DNA of 64,000 nt from Excoecaria cochinchinensis. Taxonomy: Eukaryota > Streptophyta > Magnoliopsida > Malpighiales > Euphorbiaceae. The stretch covers positions 9,503,501 through 9,567,500 of the forward strand of contig CANTUQ010000070.1 of assembly GCA_947683425.1 (NCBI GenBank), read 5' to 3'. Shown piece after piece: positions 1-11,193 of this stretch; position 1 is the stretch's first letter; each line of letters begins with the position of its first letter. Both the position numbers and the translations under genes were made by a program. The notes beneath the pieces are model-generated. The model was not told where the DNA came from, did not search any database, and saw nothing but the letters and a program-made list of their open reading frames with translations.

Positions 1-1224
1 TTTTGTTAAATGGGATGTATACTATAAGTAGATTCAGCAAATCAAATATTACAATCATATAATAAATAAATACATATAACAAAATATCTTCTTAAATCAA
101 AATATACATATAAAAAGTAATAGCTAGTAATATATATATATTTTTTAATTATTTTTTATTTTTCAATTTTATCTTTGAAATTGTTTCCGTTAGCAAATTA
201 GGGCAGTTTGGTCAAACAAAAAGTTTTATGGTTTGAATTGTAATTTTAAGGCAATTGAGGGGCACGTGAGTACAATATGGGTAGTTTAATAAGATAGTTA
301 AACGTCAAAAGGAATTGCGACCCTCCATTTCTATCTTGGATATATTTATATATAGACGAGGCATTCCAAGTGAATTTATATAATAATTAAATAAAAATTA
401 CATAAGATGATATTGATAATGAGAAGACTTGTCACGTCTATATGAAAACAATTCGTGACTTGTTTTTACTTTTTCACATTGCCTTTCCGTAATTAAATTA
501 TTATGCATAAAAATGGGACTAAGTGGACCTCATTATTATATATTTATTAATTTCAACATTTAAATTGGCATAAAAATATTTACATGTTTAAATTCACCAT
601 CTCATCTCTTATGCGTGAGATGTAGTTTCTTTATTTTCTTGTAACAATTGTAACTTTTCTTATTGATGCATAATAAAATATAAAGAAATAAGAGTAATTT
701 AGATCCATAATAATATGCAAGCTTTCGGATTTAATTGTTACATTTGTAGGGATGAATTTAATTTTCGATGTATCAAGATATATAATTAATTAAGCAAGCA
801 TTGTTCATTGCAATTAGTTACTTTAAAGATTTACAAAAATAATAAAATCTCTTGAGGAGATCCAAAATTGAATTCTGATAAATGTATGATAGAGAATCTT
901 AAAATAATTGTTCGGTTAATAAAACAATTCTTTTCTTGGCATAATTGAGTAGAGGAAAGAATAAATTTCAATTTATATATGCATGTATTTACATAAAATT
1001 AAGAATCATAGAAATTAAGAGGTAAAAAATAGCTTAACTTATCATGTAATTAAAATCATAAAGGTTAATAAATGGTGAGTACATCATAACTTTTGAAAAT
1101 ATAACCTCGGATTTAATTTAAATGGTGAGTAATTATCAAATAATTATTCAACTTGAGAGATGAATAAGTCGAAATCTATGAAATTTAATTTGATTAGGAC
1201 CACCGACCATTCTAATGACCGTGA

Positions 1225-1225
<1 letters not shown>

Positions 1226-1259
<34 letters not shown>
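1226..1259. repeat. (TTA)n microsatellite
   Basis: About eleven uninterrupted ATT/TTA units lie just before the MITE at 1293. A similar TTA tract abuts the end of the MITE at 29173. Confidence 0.9.
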
Positions 1260-1292
1260 GTAAAAATAAAACACAATCATTGAATTAATATA

Positions 1293-1511
1293 CTCTATCC
1301 GTTATATAATATCCGTCATTTTTTGATAAAATTTAAATTTTATTTATCTGTCACTTTTAGAAATTTAATGCAATTTATTTTTCTTTTTCAATAAAAATTA
1401 ATCAATTAAATTTTAATTTGTACATTAAATTACTCAATTTTATCTTAAATTTAAATTTAATTAATATTTTTTAATTATAATAAAAATAATAAAATTGATA
1501 GGGGTAGAATG
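1293..1511. mobile_element. Decayed Stowaway-like MITE
   Basis: It begins after a TA with CTCTATCCGTTATATAATAT, a worn form of the CTCCCTCCGT terminus of the intact copy at 48861. Both share the internal text TTTATCTGTCACTTTTA and a later run TAAATTACTCAATTTTATCT or close variants. The right terminus is recognisable only as a degraded TAGAATG near 1511. Tc1/mariner-type Stowaway elements insert at TA and are non-coding; assignment is by resemblance of ends and the TA target. Confidence 0.6.
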
Positions 1512-3700
1512 AACAAAGAAAATAATATTAAATAAAAAAAATGTGTGGGGTTATAAGTAATGACTTGAAAGTCAAAATTTGAGGCATAAAAACGGGGACT
1601 TTCATGCGTTAACGGAACATCATGCTTCCACACCATATTAGATAAATTAATTATAAAAATTGGATGAATTGTTTTTTTTTATTTTATAATTAATGTTGTT
1701 TTTGTTGGTGGGTTTACAAAATATAAAATTATGTTATTTGCTTCTTTTACAAGGCATTAAATTTTACTGTTTTTTTTTAAAAAAAAAATTATAATAATAT
1801 ATATTTGCCATATTGCTTTGCTGGCAAGAACTTGTCTAGCTGGAATAGATGAAGATAGAGATTTAAGATTAGATGCCTTGCACTACTTCTCTAGCTGGAT
1901 TTTATAAGATAGATGCCTTCCACTATGCAGTAATATACACACCATCCACTACTATTTTTCTTGTATTTACAGTTCATAACCAACTATACCCTAAATTTTT
2001 ATTTTCTTTATTTTTATATATAAATTAAATACATCCACATGTATTTATTAATTTATGTTTTATTTTTTTTATTTATTAATTTGAGGGCATCTATAACATC
2101 TGCTGATGCAGGCTGCCATTTTGTAATTGTTAAGAAAGGAATAATATATAACGTGGTAATTACAAACAACAAGTTGAGTGTATAATGGGGGAATGAATAC
2201 GCTTATTATATTTATATTTTTATTTATTTATTTTAGTACTATTGATTATAATTATAATTATGATTATTATTATTATTGTATTGCAGAATGATATATTCTT
2301 CTGCAAAAAAAATTTAGAGATTCCCCCGTACCAAAGCATAGGTTTCTTGAAACTAATGATGGTGTTTTGATATATAACTATCCAGGGAAGAGGTTATTTA
2401 TAATACAATATATATATAATTACATGGTGAATAAAATGGAAGTATAATTTTTTTTTTTTTTACAAATCATAATTATACGAAAAAATAACTAGACTCTAAA
2501 CTTTTTGAATCGGGTGATTTCCAACAAATCAAAATATATATTGAAAAGTAAAAAAGAAAATTGAAATATTTTTGTAAATCAGCCTAATTAATTGAATTTA
2601 GTAGCATAAATTAGCAAAAATGATTTACTTTGCTTTCAATGATTTTCCGATTAATATAATAAATTATTCTTTTTTATTGCAATGTTATATATCTCTATTG
2701 TTTGCAAACCAACTTAATTGGTCTTTGATTTCCGTTTGAAATTAAACGACAATCTTAACTTACGTGGCATGAGATGATATTGAAGGAAATAATCAGAAAT
2801 ATTATGAACGGAGAAATAAAATATACCGGTTTCAAAAAATAAATAAATAAATAAAATATGTTATAGAGAATTGGATGTGGCTTAATTTTTTTTATTAATA
2901 CATTTTTAGTGTGGGAAGCCTGAAATTTCAATACCGATTAAATGAAAAAATAGTTAAATTTTCAACCATAGGTGATTTATTAAATTTGGGTTAATGATAA
3001 TATGGTGCACCTTGAATGAATAGTGAATAGAATTAATTGCTACGTAACATCCACTTTTGTACGAAAAATAGATAAATAAAATGAATTAATAGAATTATCA
3101 ATATCAGATATGAAACTTTTAAAAATAATATTAGTAATTTGTAATTTTAAAATCACTGAAATGTTTTTTTTTTATTTGTCCTCGTAATAACTACAATACA
3201 TAAATTATAATATATATGCATTACAATTTATATGCTATTAATAAAAATTATTAAAATTACATGTAATTCAAACAATTGAAAGTAGATATCATGCATCTAT
3301 TATCATGTTAGCAAACACAATTAGTCAAATTTAACAGTTTTTTGAACAGGAATAATTAAAAGTGCTCCGATTTTGAAACATTAAAAGCAACATAAATATT
3401 ATTGATCATTGCAGGTCGATACAAGATTTAAGGAAAAAGTAGCAAATTGAAAAGTAAACAAAAAAATTCAAGACGGATGGGACTACTCGATGAGTCAAAA
3501 ACGAACCTAAATGAAGTGATGACCGAATATGAATCACTCTGAACTATATAGGAATAAGTAAAAATGGGATTGAATCGGCTACTATTAAAAAAAAATAGCT
3601 AAAATACTACTAAAAATGATAAAAGATAAATACAAATGACAAATTTGTATTTGATTAATTGGAGAGATCTCTCTATTTGCCCCTCCTATTTACAACTTTA

Positions 3701-3880
3701 GAGTACTTAGAACTCAACTAAGAAACTATCTCCTCAAATTCCTGCTCTAGCAATACTTCATATTTCACAAGAAATTGCCATTATCTCTAATTTTCTTTAT
3801 TTGATCAGATAATTTCTCAATTATCTCCATTATATTCTTAAATGGATATTTTCTTTAATTAATTACTGATTTTTGTCTAA
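3701..3880. repeat. Direct repeat, left copy (possible LTR)
   Basis: This roughly 180-bp segment is repeated in the same orientation at 6121-6290. Shared landmarks include CTCTAGCAATACTTC, ATTGCCATTATCTCTAATTT and ATTTTCTTTAATTAA. Similarity fades on both sides. The pair encloses about 2.2 kb and may be remnants of long terminal repeats. Confidence 0.6.
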
Positions 3881-6120
3881 TTAGATTAATAATTATTATT
3901 TTTGGCATGCGAATGGATTTTGAACTTGAACTATACTTTGAAATTATAAATTGAAATTTGTAACTTCAAGTTTTTAACCGTCGGCCTAAGAATCATTTAT
4001 GTGCGATTCCATCGACCATAAAAATTACTTGATAAATTCACTGTCAATCAATTTCAAAACTGATTAATCACAAAAGTCATAGATTAATTTGATAAAGTGA
4101 CTTTGAAAGAGCGACCGATGTGGTAATTTTTTTTCCAAAGTATCCGTCAAATATCAAAGGAAAAATACATCTTGAGATACAATGGATACGTATATTTTTC
4201 AAATTATTTACATTAGTTTCAATTTAGATGAAATTAGCGAAATTAAAATACACAATTTGTTAATTTTGCATGAGTTCAATTTAAAATTACTGTGACATCT
4301 ATCAAAATATAAAAAAAATAAAGAAAATGTTAACTTTTAACCTTTTATATGATGAAATTAAATGATTGTATATTTTTAAAATTTTTTATATTTTAGTAAG
4401 TCCTACAATCATTTTAAATTGACCTAAATTAACAAATCGTGCATATTAATTCTGCTAATTTCGTCTAAATTGAACCTAATATAATTAATTTATAAAATAC
4501 AAAATTCAATATCAATTTTTTAAATTATAGAAACCTAATATTAAAAAGCAATAAAAGGTGAGGGACCCAAGGAGGTGTTTTTCCAATATGAAATATGAAC
4601 TTAAAAATTCATGACAAAAAACTCGGCTGATTAATTGACTAAAGCATCCGCTAAAGCATTTGAGCACACAATTTACTGGCCAATTAAAATTAAAATAATT
4701 AGCCGATTATTTCCAGAAATTTGAAATGATTTTTAACCATATGGCCGATTAACACTTGGCCAAGATGTTGAAATTATTATATATATATTTCATGAAATCA
4801 ATCATTAATTTGGCCCAATTGGCAGTGTGCACTACTGCACTCAATAATTAAACTTTGCAATTCGGTCGGTTAACCCCAAAGAATTCATGGCCAATTAACT
4901 GTTTCATGAACTTTTTCCAAGTGGCCGATTAGCATTATTTTCTTTTTAAATAAATGTTAAGCAGCGCCAGAGAGTGTAAAGCCACATCGGACACAATGAA
5001 TTTTCTTTAACAAACATGGCGGATCAATCTTGAACTCCTAAAACATACTTTTTTAAAATGTTGGCCGTAGAATTATTCGAAACTTTTCAAATTCATAAAA
5101 CGTATTGGCCATCAGTGAAACATTTTGGTGGATCAACGATATATAATCCGCCAAGTAGTATAATTGGAAATAGTATTGCTTATACAAATGTGGCCAATCA
5201 ACTTGAGAAATGGCCAAAAATTTTACAAACATCAACCAATAACATTACTTTGTTTTATGAAATATGGCCGATATATATATTTCTTTCAACTGATAATTTT
5301 AATTTAATTTTGCATATGGTTGTTTCTTTTTCCGGTTTGATTTTTGATATAACTTGACCAAAAATATACTTGTACCAATCCTCAATTTTGGATAGAGACC
5401 TAGAGTTGCCCATGGTTGACTGGCCAACCTTTGCTCTAATAACATCAACTCGTACTCAAATTCTTCATCGGAGTAATAATCATTATATATTGTAACTCAC
5501 AATTGAACAGATGAACGAATTGATAATTTCGTCTAATATGTTCAAACTCATTTATTGGCCTATTTTGGCCACACACATACGTACCTTGGCCTATTTTAAC
5601 TAAACTTAATCATTAGCCTGCCTTGAGCTCGTCCTAGTTGATCTTGGCAAATTGTACTTGGCCAATGGATACTCGATCAAAATATTGGCCGAATAGTTGT
5701 TGAGCGACTTGGCTCTCATGGCCAATATATTTTTGGCCAAATTGCCTCAAGGTATCTTGATATAAGAACTATGTCCTGGATAAAATTTTCTTTGGGTAAG
5801 TTATCCTTGGTCGATCTGCCCTTGAACTTGGGCAATTTGGTGTTGCCATTAAACCTATAAGGGTCCTAGCATGTTAGGATATTCAAACAAATAAACTGAA
5901 AAGGTAAGTCGAATCATTTGGTATTCCTTGGATTTGTTTGGATCGTCCAAAATAAGAGGGTGGCCAACCTTGATAAGGCTCGTATACTGGCTTACCTTGA
6001 TTAAATTGATGATCTTTGTAGTATACAGGTGCATGGAAGGCCTTGCCCTTATATGTAACCTCCATGATCATCCAAATAAGTCCCTTGTTGACCGAATTGA
6101 TCGGCCATCACTTGTATCTT
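3881..6120 (-). mobile_element. Decayed retroelement-like interior with many TGGCC motifs
   Basis: The interval lies between two direct repeats. On the minus strand near 6109 a frame starts MADQFGQQGTYLDDHGGYI and then stops; an overlapping frame at 6071-5883 reads 62 residues rich in Gln, Tyr and Pro (GKPVYEPYQGWPPSYFGRSK). This resembles a broken gag-like amino terminus, but I see no protease, integrase or reverse transcriptase motif. The plus-strand open frame at 5058-5357 has no recognisable domain. From 4675 to 6100 about twenty TGGCC[A/G] words recur in otherwise AT-rich DNA. A MITE at 4212-4480 is nested inside. It could be a non-autonomous LTR element; the class is uncertain. Confidence 0.4.
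4212..4480. mobile_element. MITE with long terminal inverted repeats
   Basis: The left end reads ATTAGTTTCAATTTAGATGA and the reverse complement of the right end reads ATTAGGTTCAATTTAGACGA. Similarity continues for about 110 bp inward, through a cAATTTGTTAATTTtg-type block. The element is about 269 bp, has no coding capacity, and sits inside the block bounded by the direct repeats. I could not define a target-site duplication, so the superfamily is left open. Confidence 0.7.
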
Positions 6121-6290
6121 GAGAATACTTGAGCTTAACTAGGAAACAATTAATCTCTTCATATTCATACTCTAGCAATACTTCCTATTTCACAAAAGAT
6201 TGCCATTATCTCTAATTTTTCTTATTGAGAAGATAATCTCTATTGTTTTTTCAAATATATATTTTCTTTAATTAACTGATTTTTTTGTAA
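6121..6290. repeat. Direct repeat, right copy (possible LTR)
   Basis: Partner of the repeat at 3701-3880, same orientation. If these are LTRs of a minus-strand element, this copy would be the 5' LTR. The gag-like ATG at 6109 would then be only about 12 bases away, which is unusually close and weakens the LTR reading. Confidence 0.55.
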
Positions 6291-7413
6291 TTTTCAAAAC
6301 GACTATCTTTTTCTTCTTGGACCTAATTTTTAGGGCGGCACAAACACCGACCACGTGTATACATATACACACACAAACTAAATGTGATATAAGAGTTGAA
6401 AAGATTTATTAATAAGTCAACGAGTTGAGGTGAAATGTTGTAACTCCAACAAGCACCTAATTTTACTATAAAATTATAAATACTCTTCAATAAAAAGGCA
6501 GAAAAGCATTTTCGGCTCTTTCAGTTGATTTGAACTTTGACTCTAATTTTATTAATTAATTAAGTTACTCAATTTTTATTTATTTTCTTATATTGAGTTT
6601 TGACGACAGAAAGAGATCAAAGAATTTTATAGTTTTATTTATGAATTAATTCTATTGTATAGATCATCGTAAAAACAAACTCATTGGCAACCGTACGTAT
6701 ATTCATAAATAAAAGTTAATTTTTTCTTACATAATAAAATATTATTAATTCGATAAATAAAAAGCTACCTGAAATAGGGAAAATCAATTTATAATAGAAG
6801 TCGGCATCACCATAATTTGTATTGTTCATAACTTCATATATATCAATGAAATGAATGATTAAGATGTCAAAAAACAGTCTTACTTAATGATTTTTTTCTT
6901 GGGCTTAATTAGACCGGCTGGGCATTTACCGGACTTAGAGCGATTTTTTTTTTTTTTTGGATTTATGTGGCTTTTTATTTTTTTTATTTTTCTAAATTTG
7001 GTGTAAATTTAATATATATAAAACCCCATAAATTTAATTTCATAATTCATTTAAACATCAAAACTTTGATAATGATCTATTTAACATATATACTTGTCAA
7101 TTTTGTAAATAATAAACATAAATTCACATTGACTTTAAAAAATTGGAGTACGCGATTTTCAATTGTATTAACGTAAAATTTGAACTACTACAATGAAAAT
7201 TTATGTCTACAAATGCTGTAAAATTGGCGATAATTGAAAGTAGAATCGGCTTGTTTTCTTGTTAATTTTGATATATTTTTTATTGATATTAATTTTATGT
7301 AATGTCACATCAATACGGTTGAATTTCACGAATCTAATTTTTCAAAAATAATATGAATTTATATTTATTATTTGTAAAACTAATAAGTACATTTGGTCAA
7401 TAAATCATTATTA

Positions 7414-7487
7414 AAATTTAGGCACTTAATTAAATTATAAAATTGAATTCAAATTTAGGCACTTAATTAAATTATAAAATTGAATTC
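7414..7487. repeat. Perfect 37-bp tandem duplication
   Basis: Two adjacent copies of a 37-bp unit starting AAATTTAGGCACTTAATTAA and ending GAATTC follow each other without a mismatch. This points to a recent local duplication in non-coding DNA. Confidence 0.9.
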
Positions 7488-7833
7488 AGGTAAATGTATT
7501 AAGCCTTATTTTTATTTTATGAGTTATTTTATCCACAATTCTACAGCATGATTCAGCAGCATACAAAATGAATTTAGCCCAAAAAGAGTTAACTTTTAAC
7601 TAATTATTATATGAAGCCAGTAAGAATTTCCCGACAAATTTAAATGAAATTTAATTTAAATTATATATTATGTATATACAGCGCAGCATGTAATATCATT
7701 CGATCAATGGGAAAAACGAGAGGGGAAAGTTTTAAGTTGACAGCATCCTGTGGTTAATTTTTGTATAAAAATTTTTACCTAGCTCGTAAAATTATATATA
7801 TTTAGCCAGGTAAAAGGCAAAATATTAATATGA

Positions 7834-7834
<1 letters not shown>

Positions 7835-7861
<27 letters not shown>
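7835..7861. repeat. (AT)n microsatellite
   Basis: Uninterrupted AT dinucleotides in intergenic DNA. Confidence 0.9.
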
Positions 7862-7864
<3 letters not shown>

Positions 7865-9478
7865 GGAAAAGAAAATATAGGCATATTATATATGCACACA
7901 ATAAATACACAAGGATAGAGAAAAAGAATACTTTTGAAATTACTGGCCCATATAAAAAAAGTTACAAATAGACAAAAGGTTTACTTCACATGGGTGGGCA
8001 TGTGATGTGAATGTACACTTACAATCTTCTGTCTACCATGTGGATTAATCTCTTCGTTTATCTGGCACCAGCTAAGCAACCCACCATCTTGATTCTTTTT
8101 TCCCTAAATAATATTATTATTAATATTAATTTTTTTTTAAAAAAAAAATTCCCTCATTCTTAAATAATCATAACTTAAAGTTGTAATAACAAAAATTGTT
8201 ATACATCACACATGCTAAGGAACGAATAATAATTTTTTTTTAAATGATAATAATATTTTTATCTCTTCTTTTTTTAATATATATATATATTTAAGCATGT
8301 AATAATCAATTGAATGTGACCCATCAAGCCTTAAAATAATGTTTTGATGACCCTTTTTTTTGTTTTTTCTTTTATAAACTATTATGATATTGATATATGC
8401 TACTTTTTTTATTGGTTGTCCTTTAAACTTTAGTTTACTCGTGTAAATAAAAAAGATGATAAAAATATTTATAATAATGTGATGAAGGGCACTACAGTAC
8501 ACAATGATTAAATTAAATTGACTAAATATTTGTAGTGATATTTAATTGCATAAATTAATAGAAGCTTCTCTAGTGGCATGTTCAACCTAATTTCTCTCAT
8601 TATTATTAATTTCCCTTTTTATGGCATAAAACAAGTAAAATTCAAAACTAAAGATGATTATAGAGTAAATTAGAAGGGATTACAGGCATGTGCAAAGATT
8701 TCAATATATAAATGCTTATACCACTAAAGTTGCATGATTCGAAGATGAAAGCATGTGCATTTGATGGTGAAAATAGAACATAATTAAACGATCCCAATAC
8801 TACTTATAGTTAATTAAACCATAATTAGTGTGTTGTGTTGTGATTAATAAAATCCTTTAGTCCACCAAAGTACACATTTTTGTTTAAAAATATAAATAAT
8901 AAATAAAAAGAGTGATTAATTGTTTGTGGATGGACCCCATTTAGGAGAACCTACAGAAAAGCACTCAAAAAGCCCATTTTCAGCAAAGAGAGTGTGGAGG
9001 CTCCTATGTGGCCACAAACAACAACCTCAAATATAGGGCAACAAATGGGAGATTTTTTTTTTTTTTTTAAAAAATTAAATTAAATCTCACGTCCACTTCT
9101 ACACCCTTTTTATGGGATATGATGCAGTGCGTACGTATATTTAAACTGTCAGATTAATAGAATGCGAGTAAATTAACAGTTCAGATACACATGTATGTAT
9201 TGCATATACGCATGCACAGCATTATTCTTTTTTTCTTTCTAAATTATTTTTTAAAATGTTTTTCTCACTATCCTCTTTCGCTCATGTCCATTTCTCATTT
9301 CTCTTGATGTGAAACTCTTCCAATGGATAACAAGATAAGCCTTTGCTAAAAGACTTTTGTGTTTGGTAACATTTTGTGGGTTAACTTCCAAAAGGCCCAC
9401 AAAAATAGGGCAAGAAAAGAAATAATATTATTACTAATAATTATTCCACTCCCATCAAAAAGTAAGCACTAATGCAAC

Positions 9479-9503
9479 AAAAAAAAAAAAAAAAAAAAAA
9501 AAA
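9479..9503. repeat. A25 homopolymer
   Basis: Twenty-five consecutive A residues on the plus strand. No retroposed gene body is recognisable upstream of it. Confidence 0.85.
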
Positions 9504-11082
9504 TCAACCATATATTAACAACGTAATATGCACACATACCTCTATTTTGATGTTGAAATTTCAAATTGATTACGCATTATAAACTTTCTCCATCAAACCA
9601 TAAATTTTGCTACTCTCTTCTTTTATTTTTCTAGTTTTAATAATTTACATTACATTCCGAACTTCAGTCAGTGCTGGTTTTATTTTGAAATAAAATATAT
9701 TTCAATCACCACCATGTTGTTATAGTTAGATTCTTAATTATAATTAGTTGGACCAAAAAGTGTTATTGTCTTTGTAAAATATACACTACTAATGATGCTA
9801 ACACATAAATATATAAAGCATCGACTCAAATGTTGTATAATCAATATTATTTTGACTCTTTTATTTTTTTATTTTTTTATGATGTGATGTATAAGAGTTA
9901 ATTAAATATGTGATAAAAACAAGATTCGGGAACTGCCTCCTCCACCTACCAATCACCCTATTTTATTTTTATCTTTTCTGTTTAATTTATGTCGAATTAT
10001 ATGTTTTATTTTACATCTTTTTCCTTTTCACAAATTTTAGATCATATTCATTTATATATTTTATTTATGTCGAATTCAATTCGTTTTAAAAAATATGATC
10101 TAAAATCGATTTAATTATTTAACAATCCGTTTATGATCCTATTTGTTTGACCTGTAAAGTAAATCGATCCAATCCAATCCTTTTATATCGTTTGTAATCC
10201 ATTTAGATTACATGTGATTTTATAATTTTGTTTTTCTATATAATTTGAATTCAAAAAACAAAATTTTTATGAAAAATACTTTTTTATTTTTAATAAAAAT
10301 ATGTGTAAATCTTGACTCTTTCATGATTTAATCAATTTATGACACATTTAATAATTATCTATTTAGGTCACGATCTAATCCGTCCTAAATTATTTATGAT
10401 CCAAATCAATCCGACCCATCGATTTACCACCCATAGTTTCAACATTGGATTAGATATTTCAAATATTTTGTTCCACTTGTATTGTCAATTTTCCAGCTTG
10501 GCTGATTATATATATCAAAACATAATACTTACAATGACTTGAATAATTTTTCTTTATGAGTTATTGAGTTAAAGCAGATTTATTAAATTAATTAGAAATA
10601 GCATCACAGCAATTGATCTCGCAATATTGGGTATCAACTCTTAGTTAGCATAAAAAATAAATAAATAAATTAATAAATTAATAAGCTACAATTTTTAAAA
10701 TTCAATTAGATTACCACTTCAACATGTAATTTTATTTAGAAAGAACATGTTTTACCTAAATTTCATACTTAATAAATAACGTAAACGTATGGATTTGGGT
10801 AACTGAGAAAGTGAATGGGAAATCAGCTATCTCTTGAAAATGAAAGATTGAACAAAATTAACCTTATCTTATAGGTGGATTTTCAGAGATTTATTTCCTG
10901 ATTTCACTATGCCAATTTCTCCAAATTCATGAACCTTTTTACACTTCTCACTTTAAATTACCTTTATACCATACGTTGCCTTTCTCTATGTGCTTGCATC
11001 TAATCTAATTAAGAATATACCAACATATTGTTATTAACTGTAATTGCCTAATATTTTTTTACAAGAGACACGGGAATTACTT

Positions 11083-11160
11083 GTAGGTCAAATGGTTGAG
11101 AGTCTGACTATTCTCCTAATTGATCAGTATTCGAAATCCATCCTCCCCTAACTCCAATGA

Positions 11161-11192
<32 letters not shown>
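11083..11192 (+). mobile_element. tRNA-derived SINE-like unit
   Basis: An A-box-like TAGGTCAAATGGTTGAGAG (11084-11102) is followed about 25 bp later by a B-box-like GTATTCGAAATCC (11127-11139). Together they form the split internal RNA polymerase III promoter of tRNA-derived plant SINEs. The unit ends in a TGTG/TATA simple repeat (11162-11192), as some plant SINEs do. It has no proper cloverleaf, so it is not a functional tRNA gene. Target-site duplications were not found. Confidence 0.6.

Positions 11193-11193
<1 letters not shown>

Larger units (their letters stand above)
1..3650. other. AT-rich intergenic DNA, no gene seen
   Basis: No open frame of useful length and no recognisable exon is present on either strand. 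The stretch is poly-A/T rich, with a TTA microsatellite and one decayed Stowaway-like MITE (listed separately). I see nothing else that can be named. Confidence 0.7.

Noticed and set aside
5058..5357. 99-codon plus-strand frame (MLAVELFETFQIHK...)
   Set aside because: No recognisable domain, AT-driven composition, and it lies inside decayed retroelement-like DNA.
8215..8502. 95-codon minus-strand Lys/Ile-rich frame
   Set aside because: Composition follows homopolymeric A/T runs; no conserved motif, no neighbouring exons.
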